Shown piece by piece: positions 17,246 through 25,508 of a stretch of DNA of 64,000 nt (positions are counted from its first letter, which is position 1; each line of letters begins with the position of its first letter). A model generated the notes under the pieces. That model did no database searches, was not told where the DNA came from, and saw only the letters and a program-made list of their open reading frames with translations. Origin of the DNA: Bradyrhizobium algeriense (GTDB lineage Bacteria > Pseudomonadota > Alphaproteobacteria > Rhizobiales > Xanthobacteraceae); NCBI RefSeq assembly GCF_036924595.1, contig NZ_JAZHRV010000001.1, positions 5,146,001 to 5,210,000 on the forward strand, read 5' to 3'. A program made the translations under genes and the position numbers.

Positions 17246-17597
17246 TCGGCATTCAAGAACGCAAGCAGCGCCAGCCACATTGGAAGGCGGCACTGCTGAT
17301 GGCCGAAGCGACCCCAGCCCAGCCAGCACTGGATCGCTTCTGCCCCTGGGTGCAACGGATATCAGCGGCGCGGCCTTAACTGAGAAATATTGCCATTTGT
17401 TCCCGATTTTTTGTTCCTATGTAACCTTTTGAACCGACAGAATGCGGCGCGAGATTCGCTTCTGCAGCTCCTATTCGACACCAGCCTTTTGCGCATCTCT
17501 AGGTAAATCCCACTGACGCCGACGGTTAAGATTTCGTTAACCTTACGGGGGCAACACTTCACCTGCCGGGGCTATGCCACCATGAAGGGATAATCCT

Positions 17598-17843
17598 ATG
17601 CCAAATCTGGAAGAGGCCATTCGCGAACGTGCCTACCACCTCTGGATCGCCGATGGTCAACCCGAGGGCCAAGCGGACATCTATTGGCTTAATGCTCAAC
17701 GCGAGATTCTCACCGCATCAGTTGAGAGCTCAAGCAACAAATCTGCCGCCGCAGTGTCCACCGACGCAGGATTGGTTGCGGCGAAATCCGCTAAAAAGGC
17801 AAAGGTCGCCCGATCGGGAAAAAGCAAAAACCGCGCCGCATAG
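17598..17843 (+). CDS. DUF2934 domain protein (81 aa)
   Basis: Begins MPNLEEAIRERAYHLWIADG, then QADIYWLNAQREIL, which is the complete DUF2934 motif: two short helices with a conserved W-x(n)-G-x-P/A-E pattern. A Lys/Ala/Ser-rich tail follows, probably disordered (KSAKKAKVARSGKSK). DUF2934 proteins are abundant in Bradyrhizobium and unexplained. The start has an adequate ribosome site (GAAGGGA). A relative with the domain at its C-terminus is encoded at 20076. Confidence 0.85.
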   Translation: MPNLEEAIRERAYHLWIADGQPEGQADIYWLNAQREILTASVESSSNKSAAAVSTDAGLVAAKSAKKAKVARSGKSKNRAA

Positions 17844-18213
17844 CCATTCGAACATCGCCAGGCGGACGGGTAACGACGACGCTGTCAGGGGCATGATTTT
17901 CAAGAATGATGAGACGATCGGGATTGGACTGCCGAGAAATACCTTCGGCCGGATCAAAAGATCACGCTTGGGGAAATCGGCAGTCCGGCCCTCGCTGGCT
18001 GCAGATCGTCTGCGAAGACTACATAAGCGCTCAATCGTCTTGGAACCGCCCGACGCCCGTTTCCGGCAGCCATCGCAAGGCGCTCGTCAAGGAGTTGCGC
18101 GATGACGCCGGTCCTCGCCAAACGCGCGACCGAGACAGGCCGCCAGCGAAGCGATGATCCGCGAGGCAGACGTGGAACCATGAGCGAAACGACGCAAAAA
18201 TTCTTGCGGCTCC
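17844..18213 (+). other. Gene-poor stretch with a zinc-ribbon gene relic
   Basis: At 17955-18060 two frames together read KITLGEIGSPAL, then LQIVCEDYISAQSS. This resembles the N-terminus of the zinc-ribbon protein relic at 22806 (QKITLGEM... DCADYKSAHS). Only this part is left. The remainder holds nothing recognisable. Confidence 0.35.
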
Positions 18214-18357
18214 CTTGAAACCAAAACCGATTTACTAATTTTTTCGTTGCCATCGCACGGTGGCGTCCGGGTGCCTGATGGGCCCCGGGCGGGAGACGGG
18301 CGCCGGTCGTGTCCGGTGCCGCTCGTAACCAACTTGCTCATTGGAGGATTTGGCTAG
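18214..18357 (+). promoter_or_regulatory. Orphan ROSE RNA thermometer with RpoH-type promoter
   Basis: CTTGAAA (18214-18220) and ACTAATT (18234-18240) precede a ROSE element running from about 18248 (GGCGTCCGGGTGCC, GGGCCCCGGGC, GAGACGGGCGCCGG, then AACTTGCTCATTGGAGGAT). At the place where the other two copies have GGCTATGAGGACTTA, this one reads GGCTAGACTTA. Four bases (TGAG) are missing, which removes the start codon. No heat-shock gene follows. Promoter and thermometer look intact; the target gene is gone. Confidence 0.75.
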
Positions 18358-18595
18358 ACTTATCTTCCGGGCGCGGGTTTGCCATCTTCGTTCTCCACTG
18401 ATTGTGTTGATGACTTGCCTCAGTCCCTTGCCGAGCAGGGTGAGACCGTTCCTGGCCTTGCCAGTCTTTTCCGCGATACTCGATGTGTTTAGGAACGACG
18501 GGCTACATGTCTAAGTTTATGCCCGCCGACTGGCGTTGCTCCCGCTATTTGCGGGCTACCCACGTCACGGGGCTCAACCGCTCTCATGCGTTGAC

Positions 18596-18727
18596 CTATC
18601 TTGAGCCGGAGAAACCGACCGTACGCTCGTGCGACATGAGGTCAGCGGTCCTGGTCACGTACATACCGGCCGCGCCGAGGAACAAGAGCAGCGCCGAGGC
18701 GATGATGGCGAGGAAGACGCGATCCAT
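18596..18727 (-). CDS. Putative small membrane protein (43 aa)
   Basis: MDRVFLAIIASALLLFLG forms one helix, followed by a hydrophilic tail (MYVTRTADLMSHERTVGFS). The ribosome site is weak (GGTGA). About 150 bases upstream a GGAAC-N17-CATT element (18877-18902, minus) could be an EcfG-type promoter with two mismatches. Confidence 0.45.
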   Translation of the reverse strand: MDRVFLAIIASALLLFLGAAGMYVTRTADLMSHERTVGFSGSR

Positions 18728-19244
18728 GGGCGTTCACCGAGGATGGCTATTGGTAGCGAGCGCTTCGCGCTGATAGGCAGCCATTCCGTGCGGCGGCGGC
18801 CGATGACCCCCAGCCAGCTGTGACGATGACTGGGGGCCGGCCGTCCGCGCCACGCTTGATGCTCGCGGCGCCTAGATCAATGCCAGTTCATTAGCAAACG
18901 TTCCTAACCCAAACTGAGGACGATTTCCTCAAAACATCGGGCTAACGACGTCAAGGAACGGTGCGAAGGTTTACTACTTGCCCTGCTGTTTGATCTGCCA
19001 GGGCCGCCTTCCTTGCGAACGTCAAGGCCACGGCCCAGCTTTCTCCCGGCGAGTGTATGCTGATCGTTAGCTCAGTCGGGGATCGTCGGCGCAAAGCCCT
19101 CAGGCAGCGACCGAAGCCCGATGGCGCACCGAAGTGGCAGCCGGCACGGGACTTCGGTGACCACCATCAACGGGGCCTTCACCTATCGACTTCGTGTGGC
19201 GCTGCCTCGACGCCGCGAGCGATGCGGCGACGAACGGAAAGAAC
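18728..19244. other. Gene-poor stretch
   Basis: Contains a CCCCCAG/CTGGGGG hairpin near 18809 and no supported gene. The last 100 bases may be degraded YedK sequence. Confidence 0.35.
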
Positions 19245-19422
19245 GGCTTGCTGATCACTGCGCCGAACGCGGTCGTCGAGCCCATCGATCCGGAAGATGC
19301 CGGCGATCCTGACGTCCAATGAGGAGCGCGACGTCTGGATGAGCGCGCCGTGGGATGAAGCCAAGGCGCTGCAGCGGCCATTGCCCGACGATGCGATTAG
19401 GATCGTCGCGTGCGGTGCAGAC
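19245..19422 (+). pseudogene. SOS-response-associated peptidase (YedK/HMCES), C-terminal relic
   Basis: [14 protein letters not shown] then, one frame over, [15 protein letters not shown] and [16 protein letters not shown]: the C-terminal third of YedK with one frameshift near 19290. The catalytic Cys2 and the N-terminal half are absent. It is fused in frame to the start of an unrelated gene (next entry). Confidence 0.6.
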
Positions 19423-19672
19423 AGGGCCACGGCCCGCCCGTACGCCGATCCAGAAAAAGCCGCGCGCCGGATCCTCGAAATGGCCAATGCGGTCGAGCCG
19501 GTGCAAGGGCGCATCCACATCGAGAAAATCAACGAGCCGTTTCTCTTCCGTGACCGCGGCAGCCCGGCCGAGTACGGCGCGGGCCTCAAACTCGCGTTCG
19601 AACGCGGCTGGCTCAAGATGCACGAATCCGGGACCTTCGTCACCGCCCGCCGGCGCCCAGTTCTTCGCGTGA
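19423..19672 (+). pseudogene. Hypothetical rhizobial protein, start codon lost
   Basis: [40 protein letters not shown] and [20 protein letters not shown] form an intact-looking 75-residue protein, apparently lacking its own ATG (ACG precedes ARPYAD). It is in frame with the YedK tail upstream. Its last residues shift frame (to PAGAQFFA before the stop). A deletion has joined the two genes; the chimera may or may not be translated. Confidence 0.5.
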
Positions 19673-19873
19673 TAGCGAAGACGGTAAGCCTCCCTGGCGA
19701 TGCCATTGGAGGCCGGGGGCTTGCCGCTTTCTGCTCATCCGGTGCACTTAGCTCAAGTTGCATCACCTGAGCCAAACCCGAAAGTTTCGCAAGTGCAGCA
19801 AGATAAAAGATTCGCTCTCCCCCTGTTCCGGCGCAAAATTAACCATCAAGCCTCCAACATAGGGCGAAAGGAA

Positions 19874-20098
19874 ATGCCGGATTATCGCGCCTACATCATG
19901 GGGCCAGACGGCCATGTCCAAAATCGTGTCGAACTGCGATGCGATGATGATGCCGAAGCCATCAGGCTCGCCGAGCAGCTCGTTGATGGTCGTGACATTG
20001 AGCTATGGCAACTGGATCGACACATAGAGACATTGAGGCACACGGCCGAGTGGCCCAATACACTGAGGCAGTCGATTACTGCCGATCGCGCTCGCTGA
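19874..20098 (+). CDS. Hypothetical protein, PDYRAYIMGPDGHV family (74 aa)
   Basis: MPDYRAYIMGPDGHVQNRVE, CDDDAEAIRLAEQLVDGRDI and ELW form a compact beta-alpha-beta protein. AAGGA precedes the ATG. A paralogue is encoded at 20823-21014 on the other strand (MHAYRAYMIPWDGHIIYRVD). Such proteins are frequent in Bradyrhizobium with no role assigned. Its 3' end overlaps that of the gene at 20076 by 23 bases, tail to tail. Confidence 0.75.
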   Translation: MPDYRAYIMGPDGHVQNRVELRCDDDAEAIRLAEQLVDGRDIELWQLDRHIETLRHTAEWPNTLRQSITADRAR

Positions 20099-20354
20099 TC
20101 TCGGACTCGGCCTGAAGCCAGAACTCCAGGTCACGGGCTGAGGGACGTCCGTTCTGTTCCCAAAGTTCGTGGGCCCGCGCTCTAATCTCCTCCCGCATTC
20201 GGCGGGCGGCGAGACGTTGCCCGAGCCTCTGTCTCAGTTCCTCTACCCACGCCCTAAGTCGCTCATAAGTCGTCTGGTCAGTAATGCGCGAAGAGATGCG
20301 ACTCGCTTGTGCAATCTTGCGTTCTAGTTCGAGGGGATCCTCAGCGTCATCCAT
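20076..20354 (-). CDS. DUF2934-type hypothetical protein (92 aa)
   Basis: The N-terminal 55 residues are a charged helix (DPLELERKIAQASRISSRIT, RLRAWVEELRQRLGQR). The C-terminal part is the DUF2934 motif: EEIRARAHELWEQNGRPSAR, then DLEFWLQAESEI. GGAGAAGG sits just before the ATG. It converges with the gene at 19874. Confidence 0.75.
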   Translation of the reverse strand: MDDAEDPLELERKIAQASRISSRITDQTTYERLRAWVEELRQRLGQRLAARRMREEIRARAHELWEQNGRPSARDLEFWLQAESEISERDRQ

Positions 20355-20469
20355 AGGCCTTCTCCGCCAAATATGACGGCCAAGACGCAGGAATGGTTCG
20401 GCAGATGATGCCGGCCGGGGGACTAGATCGTTTCTAACCGCTGAGGCGCAGCCACCGACCTCGGCAAAG

Positions 20470-20735
20470 GCCCCGGCTCAGGGTGAGCTGAGGCCCTCAC
20501 AGAGCAATTGCAGCCCACACCACACGGGCAACGCGACGAGGCTACGCCTCTCCTTCGCGCCGGCTATAACAATTGTTAGCCGATCCGGCACCTTCGGGAG
20601 GAAGTTCACTGCCGGCGCGGAGCCATTTGCCTCAATTCGAGAAGGGCCCCAGCGGCACCGCTGAGACCCTTCTTGGGCTGAGGTTCGCACCCTAGCGGGA
20701 CGCGGTGCGATATCGCTTCAACCACCAGCCATTCG
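20470..20735 (-). ncRNA. Candidate stress-induced small RNA or long leader
   Basis: A perfect EcfG promoter at 20740-20764 points leftward into about 385 bases without a supported gene. Two strong hairpins follow: GAAGGG...CCCTTC at about 20640-20670, and GGCCTCAGCTCACCCTGAG... near 20475-20510. The transcript could be a noncoding RNA or a long leader of the DUF2934-type gene at 20076-20354. The ends are guesses. Confidence 0.25.
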
Positions 20736-20739
20736 CTTC

Positions 20740-20764
20740 AACGCACCACCTCAGTTCGCGTTCC
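20740..20764 (-). promoter_or_regulatory. EcfG promoter, perfect consensus
   Basis: Minus strand: GGAAC (20760-20764), 16 bases, CGTT (20740-20743). The nearest downstream start codon on this strand is 386 bases away (20354). Confidence 0.65.
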
Positions 20765-20822
20765 TAACGGCCGAGCCGCCGCTTCGAACCACTTGCGGCT
20801 GCTGCCGACCTTGCTGACCACC

Positions 20823-21014
20823 TTAGTGCGCCGTCTTGAAGTGTGCCGTCTTGAATTCCGCGATCTTCCGCGCGCCGTCCCATAGCTCTACGTCGTGACC
20901 GTCGACGAGCAATTTGGCGCGCTCTTTGGCTGCTTCGTCATCGTCGCATTCAATGTCCACACGATAGATGATGTGGCCGTCCCAGGGGATCATGTAAGCT
21001 CGATAGGCGTGCAT
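20823..21014 (-). CDS. Hypothetical protein, AYRAYMIPWDGHI family (63 aa)
   Basis: MHAYRAYMIPWDGHIIYRVD, CDDDEAAKERAKLLVDGHDV, ELW, then an unusual tail in which FKTAH occurs twice in a row. The tail duplication is visible as a direct repeat in the DNA. It is a paralogue of the gene at 19874. Confidence 0.7.
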   Translation of the reverse strand: MHAYRAYMIPWDGHIIYRVDIECDDDEAAKERAKLLVDGHDVELWDGARKIAEFKTAHFKTAH

Positions 21015-21435
21015 GAGTGCGCCCTTCTCACGTCGGCTATTGCCGCTAGGCCGTTGTGTTCAACTGAGAACGCCGGAGCAACGAAACAGGTCCAGCGTTC
21101 AGTCTGGTACCCTGCTAAAAAACGGCCCTGGCGGGAGCTCTAATCACGCCAGAGCCGCCAGCGATCCCGAGTTTGCCGACTGCGAGACCGTTTAAGTTCG
21201 TGAGTGTGTCCCACTATGCGCGGGGCATCCCCCATAATCAGCCTGCGGGGTAATCGTTCCTGTCGCGGGATGCTTCCGTGACTAAGATTCTTCCGGCGCG
21301 CTGTGTGGTTCACGCCTTACCATTGGGTCAAGGTCAAGAACCGCCAGCATCCCGGGATGGAATGGGTCATGGAGGCAATGTCATGAGCGTCGCGCTCACC
21401 GCTGGAACGGATCGGCCCGCCGCGCATCATAGGGC
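21015..21435 (+). other. Gene-poor stretch with a possible ligase relic
   Basis: At 21303-21386 an open piece reads HWVKVKNRQHPGMEWVMEAM before a stop, like the WxKxKN motif VI end of small ATP-dependent DNA ligases. The rest has no supported gene. Confidence 0.35.
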
Positions 21436-21624
21436 ATGATAACTGAAGATACAGAACGGTATCGCCGGAAGGCTGACGAGTGCCGCGCTAACGCGAGGAC
21501 CGCAACCGACGACGTTGATAGAACGGCGTGGCTCCGGCTCGCTGAGGATTGGATGGAATTGGCGCGATCCGCGGAACACGAATGGCGGGCACCGGGTGAC
21601 GGCACGAGAGCAGAACGTTCGTGA
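21436..21624 (+). CDS. Hypothetical helical protein (62 aa)
   Basis: MITEDTERYRRKADECRANA, then AWLRLAEDWMELARSAE: an all-helical small protein typical of Bradyrhizobium, where many copies with RYRRRAEECRxxA exist. Intact frame, no clear ribosome site. Function unknown. Confidence 0.65.
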   Translation: MITEDTERYRRKADECRANARTATDDVDRTAWLRLAEDWMELARSAEHEWRAPGDGTRAERS

Positions 21625-21875
21625 AGCAAACGCAGAGCGGCTCCGATCTTTTTGCCTAAGCCATAGCCCCAACTCCGGGGACGTCAGGCTGAGGCTATGG
21701 AGTCGAACAGCCCTCACCAAGCCGGAGCCGACGGTTCGTCATTTCACCATGGATTGGAATATTTGCCCGGCTAAAGCCGCAGTGCGCCAATGCCTGCGGC
21801 TGTTTATCTCCATTAGGACACCGGGGGCTCACCCGTAACGCAAATGGCTCGCCAGCGTGAACCGGCGACTAAAGG

Positions 21876-22088
21876 TCAACCGCCTCCGAAGGTGGACGGA
21901 TCATGAGTTCTGATCGCCTCCGGAGGTAAGGGCGGATAGCCTGGAAACTTGTAGCACGCCGGAGGGACGCACGTACCTTGGCTGGGCTGAATGGTGATAT
22001 GATGGCGCGTGCGGAAGTGATGCACCGTTGCGGCGCTGGCAGAAGTACAGAGGGCAACCAAAAGGCCTAAGGCAATAATAGAACGCAT
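21876..22088 (-). CDS. Exported hypothetical protein (70 aa)
   Basis: Signal peptide MRSIIALGLLVALCTSASA, cleaved before ATVHHFRTRHHI, then a His/Pro-rich mature part with two Cys (GTCVPPACYKFPGYPPLPPE). The start at 22088 follows GGAG by 6 bases, while the longer frame to 22193 has no signal peptide at its end. Likely periplasmic; function unknown. Confidence 0.7.
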   Translation of the reverse strand: MRSIIALGLLVALCTSASAATVHHFRTRHHITIQPSQGTCVPPACYKFPGYPPLPPEAIRTHDPSTFGGG

Positions 22089-22204
22089 CGCATGCTCCGT
22101 CGCTCCCCTCACGCCATCATGTGCGCGCGACCGGCTGCGGCCCCAAGCTCCAGCGGCTTCACGATCGATCAAATTGGCGGGATTATAGAGCACGCCTCAC
22201 TCCA

Positions 22205-22281
22205 GCCCCGCGCGCTCAGAAAATCACGCTCAGCGAAATGCGCGAGTCCGGCCCCACCCGGCTCATCGTCTATTCCCTAAT
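22205..22281 (+). pseudogene. Zinc-ribbon gene relic (N-terminus only)
   Basis: AQKITLSEMRESGPTRLIVY matches the N-terminus of the relic at 22806 (AQKITLGEMRQSSPSRLLVD) and then ends. It lies directly before an EcfG promoter. Confidence 0.45.
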
Positions 22282-22307
22282 GGAACCCCTCAGTGTTCGT
22301 ACCCGTT
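22282..22307 (+). promoter_or_regulatory. EcfG promoter, perfect consensus
   Basis: GGAAC (22282-22286), 17 bases, CGTT (22304-22307). It lies 31 bases before the start codon at 22338. Confidence 0.75.
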
Positions 22308-22337
22308 ACACCTCTTCAAGTCCAAGGAGGACTCCCC

Positions 22338-22637
22338 ATGACGAAGATCGCTTTAGTAGTCGTGGCGGTAGGTGTGCTGACGACTGCCCCGCTCGTCACT
22401 CCGGTCAAGGCCCAAGGCGTCAAGATGGCCCAAGTCGATATGCAGACCGGGCGCCACTACGAAGACCGCGACGACCGCGACTATAGGGATCGTCGGCGTT
22501 ATGACTCCAACGCCACAGTTGGTGTCGGTCCAGGCGGTGTCACCATCGGTCCACGACAGCGCTGCCGCATGGAGACTACCACGATCGAACGGGACGACGG
22601 CCGCAGGATCACGCGCAGGGAGCGCCGCTGCGACTAA
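22338..22637 (+). CDS. Exported hypothetical protein, Asp/Arg-rich (99 aa)
   Basis: Signal peptide of about 26 residues (MTKIALVVVAVGVLTTAPLV...VKA). A charged middle follows (DRDDRDYRDRRR), then VGVGPGGVTIGP and a C-terminal part with two Cys (RCRMETTTIERDDGRR ... RRCD). AAGGAGG lies 7 bases before the ATG. A consensus EcfG promoter upstream and a terminator downstream mark it as a single-gene general-stress unit. The fold resembles small exported proteins common in Bradyrhizobium. Confidence 0.8.
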   Translation: MTKIALVVVAVGVLTTAPLVTPVKAQGVKMAQVDMQTGRHYEDRDDRDYRDRRRYDSNATVGVGPGGVTIGPRQRCRMETTTIERDDGRRITRRERRCD

Positions 22638-22651
22638 CGGCGCGCAATGAG

Positions 22652-22683
22652 GCCCGCCAGCACGAACCGGCGGGCTTTGATTT
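22652..22683 (+). terminator. Rho-independent terminator
   Basis: GCCCGCC, a 10-base loop, GGCGGGC, then TTTGATTTT, 15 bases after the stop of the exported-protein gene. Confidence 0.7.
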
Positions 22684-22805
22684 TATTGACAATCAAACGG
22701 CCCCCGCGGGGCTGGATGCTGGGGCCATAAGACGCTCGGCGCCGATCGGCAGTTGCTTAACTCTGCCGCAAGTCACCTGACCACCTTTTCGGATACATAT
22801 GGCTC

Positions 22806-23025
22806 ATGGCACGAGCCCAGAAAATCACGCTCGGGGAAATGCGCCAGTCCAGCCCTTCCCGGCTTCTCGTCGATTGCGCCGATTACAAGAGCGCGCATTC
22901 AGTCGTGTCGACGCCAGCCAATGGGGTGACGACGTTCGGCTTTCCGACCTCGAGCCCAAGTTCACCTGCCGGGCATGCGGTCACCGCGGCGCCGATGTCA
23001 GGCCCCTCTCGAACATAGACGTATG
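22806..23025 (+). pseudogene. Zinc-ribbon protein with a frameshift
   Basis: MARAQKITLGEMRQSSPSRL, DCADYKSAHSVV, then one frame over VDASQWGDDVRLSDLEPKFT and CRACGHRGADVRP. The shift falls near 22910. The intact family has two zinc-binding Cys pairs; the second pair (CRAC) is in the shifted part. Fragments of the same family occur at 17955 and 22205, so one small gene family has died three times here. Confidence 0.65.
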
Positions 23026-23056
23026 GGGACAGGCTGACCAAGCCGCGACACTCCTA

Positions 23057-23081
23057 GGAACGATCTCCGTCGCACGGCGTA
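23057..23081 (+). promoter_or_regulatory. EcfG-like promoter candidate
   Basis: GGAAC (23057-23061), 16 bases, CGTA (23078-23081): one base off consensus, 95 bases before the broken gene at 23176. Confidence 0.45.
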
Positions 23082-23175
23082 GAATCGTGCGGCGCTCCAA
23101 CAAGCGTCGCCGCGGCTCCAGCTCTTTGCGCCGTCACTCGACTCCGGGGGCTGGAGCTGCCCTGTGGAGTTGCGT

Positions 23176-23403
23176 ATGCCTCGCTCGCCCTCGATGGTGC
23201 CGGGAGCCTACCAGGACACCTACCTAGTGTTGGACGACTTGGGACGCCTAGGCCGAGTCTGGCGCGAGACCGCCGAAGAGGACGCCAACCACGAGGCGCT
23301 TATCCGCGACCTGTTGGACGATCAGTATAGCCGTCCGAGCGCATCGTCGCCTTTAACATCGCCGAGGGCTGGTCCCGCGACGTGACGTTGGATGTCGCCG
23401 ACT
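23176..23403 (+). pseudogene. Hypothetical protein, frameshifted and 3'-truncated
   Basis: MPRSPSMVPGAYQDTYLVLD, DDLGRLGRVWRETAEEDANH, RDLLDDQYSRP, then one frame over RIVAFNIAEGWSRDVTLDVA. A small rhizobial protein family of about 110 aa is recognisable. The sequence stops at DVAD, where it runs directly into the middle of an rpoH gene. One frameshift (near 23337) plus a deletion junction (near 23403). Confidence 0.6.
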
Positions 23404-24165
23404 CGCGACGCGGCGCACAAGCTGGTTACCAGCCATCTGCGGCTCGTGACCAAGATCGCCAGGGACCATCGCGGCTACGGCCTGCCGATCTCCGAGGCGA
23501 TCTCCGAGGGCAATGTCGGCCTGATGCAGGCGGTCGAGCGCTTCGAGCCGGAGAAGGGCTTCCGGTTCGCCACGTACGCCGTGTGGTGGATCAAGGCGGC
23601 GATCCAGGAATACATCCTGCGCTCGTGGTCGCTGGTGAAGATGGGCACCACGGCCAACCAGAAGAAGGTGTTCTTCAACCTCCGCAAGGCCCAGAGCAAA
23701 ATCTCCATCCTCGACGATGGCGATATGCGGCTGGACCAGGTGAAGATCATCGCCCGGCGGATCGGCGTCACCGAAACGGACGTGATTTGCATGAACCGGC
23801 GGCTCGGCGGCGACGCCTCGCTCAACGCTGCGATCCGCGAGGACGGCGATTCCGGCGAGTGGCAAGACTGGCTGGTGGACGAATCCCCGGACCAGGAGAC
23901 GACGCTCGCCGCGGGCGAGGAGTTCGATAACCGCCGCAAGACGCTGTCCGATGCGCTCACCGTGCTCAACAAGCGCGAGCGGCGCATCTTCGAGACGCGC
24001 CGGCTCGCCGAGGAACAGATCACGCTTGTGGAGCTGGCCGAGGAATTCGGCGTCTCGCGCGAGCGCGTGCGCCAGATCGAGGTGAGCGCCTTCGAGAAGG
24101 TGCAGAACGCAGTGAAGCACCCCGTCGCGGCGATGGCGACCCCGGCGTCTCTACAGGTGCGTTAG
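23404..24165 (+). pseudogene. Second rpoH-type sigma factor, 5' end deleted
   Basis: From RDAAHKLVTSHLRLVTKIAR onward the protein is a nearly complete RpoH: ISEGNVGLMQAVERFEP, ATYAVWWIKAAIQEYILRSW, RpoH box QKKVFFNLRKAQSKI, GDASLNAAIREDGDSGEWQD, and region 4 LVELAEEFGVSRERVRQIEV. The first 50-60 residues (region 1.2 and the start of 2.1) are missing; the upstream gene joins at this point. An ATG at 23392 opens the frame, but without a ribosome site or conserved N-end. It could still make a partial sigma factor, which would be a possible dominant interferer (inference). Confidence 0.75.
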
Positions 24166-24345
24166 CTTCCAACCCTCTCCCTTGGTGGGAGAAACTGACG
24201 ATGGACGTGTCGCTATGGGTACGTTTTACGGCAACCGAACGACGCGAGAGGGGCGCCGCTCACCGGGTGCTGATCGAGCCCTCGCTCGACGATCCATGCA
24301 CGGCACTTCGCATCATCGATCGGGCGCCTAAGCCGCGCACTGCAG

Positions 24346-24582
24346 ATGGAAAGTTATCCGACGTTTCATAACGAAGTCGGGGTGCCGATCGTCCGCATTG
24401 GCTGCCGCGAGTTCAAGTGCATTGGGGATAAACCGCCACAAGATCACCCACACATCTTCCTCAAGATGGGCGATGCCAGTGAGATCGTCTGCCCCTATTG
24501 CTCTACGCTATTCCGCTTCGATCCGAGCTTGGGCGCACACGAAGCTGATCCGGCAGATTGTGCTTACGGTGACAGGGACTGA
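24346..24582 (+). CDS. Zinc-finger domain protein, zf-CHCC type (78 aa)
   Basis: FHNEVGVPIVRIGCREFKCI, DHPHIFLKMG and EIVCPYCSTLFRFDP: the C-x(n)-H-x(n)-CxxC pattern of the zf-CHCC family, related to the NDUFS6 accessory subunit of respiratory complex I. Length and motif order are complete. The ribosome site is weak. It follows the dead rpoH by 180 bases and is unlikely to be linked to it. Confidence 0.8.
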   Translation: MESYPTFHNEVGVPIVRIGCREFKCIGDKPPQDHPHIFLKMGDASEIVCPYCSTLFRFDPSLGAHEADPADCAYGDRD

Positions 24583-24819
24583 GTCAAAAAGCAGCAACGC
24601 TGCTTCCTTCGTCATGCCGGCCGCAGCCAACCAGCCTCAGGCGCCATCGTCCCGCAGTTTCGGGGCGGTTCACCATGACCATGAACGATCCGAATTCGGC
24701 AGGATGCAAGCCGGCAGGATGCAAGCGTCACGACGGCCGAAGCTAGAGCTGCGGCAGCAGCGGCAATTTCCGCAGGTCTCTTCATGCACGATGCGACTAT
24801 CTGATTTCGGGGTTCCCGT

Positions 24820-25065
24820 TCAGACTGCCGTTCGCAGCCGCCTCATCGTGAACTCGATCCCCCCGCCTGGCAGCTCGCGCCAGTGCTCGACCTCGCTCAT
24901 GTAGGCCGGCTTCGGGTAGTGATCGAGGAACTCCCTGACCGTTTGGCGGGCGTCGTCACGGCGCTGGGTGAAGGTCTCTCGCACGAAACCATCGCGGGCG
25001 CGGTGCTGCGCGCGATGATCGCGCATCCGGTCCGCCAGCTGACGCGGGGTCTTGAGCCCTGCCAT
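24820..25065 (-). CDS. Hypothetical basic protein (81 aa)
   Basis: MAGLKTPRQLADRMRDHRAQ, ETFTQRRDDARQTVREFLDH and a C-end EFTMRRLRTAV. GGAG lies 8 bases before the ATG at 25065, which is preferred over the long frame to 25179. It is rich in Arg, and helical. Function unknown. Confidence 0.65.
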   Translation of the reverse strand: MAGLKTPRQLADRMRDHRAQHRARDGFVRETFTQRRDDARQTVREFLDHYPKPAYMSEVEHWRELPGGGIEFTMRRLRTAV

Positions 25066-25508
25066 CGCTGCTACTCCATATAAAGCGATGCCTATTAGAT
25101 TGGTGCGATTCCGGTCCGGGCAAGTCCGGAGCAACCCATTACTGCAAAGAAAAAGGCGCGCCACGGCACCCCGCAGCACTCCCGAAGCCGGAGAACCTTG
25201 ATGGAGAGATGCCGCATAAATCCGCAGCCGAACTTTTGGCCGAGTGCCTTCTTCTGGCGATGGATCCGCACACGCGATGCATTTAGCGCGTTAATTCGCC
25301 TGTTCCCTAAAGGAACGGAGCCGAATTGGACCTACTGCAGGCTTGATCCGATGCCGACGCGAGCGGGCTTGGCCATTGCCCAAACGCTTATCGCGGCGGT
25401 CTAGGGAAGATGGGCGCTGGCAGATTGATGCGCTCATGCAGCCCTCGCTTGTAGGAGTCCGGATAAACCACCATATGTTAGTCTTACCCCCGTCTGAGGA
25501 CCATTCTC
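25066..25508. other. Gene-poor stretch
   Basis: No supported gene or repeat seen. Confidence 0.4.

Noticed and set aside
23353..24120. A 255-codon minus-strand frame
   Set aside because: Antisense to the rpoH-like sequence; composed of repetitive Leu/Ala/Arg/Glu patterns without motifs.
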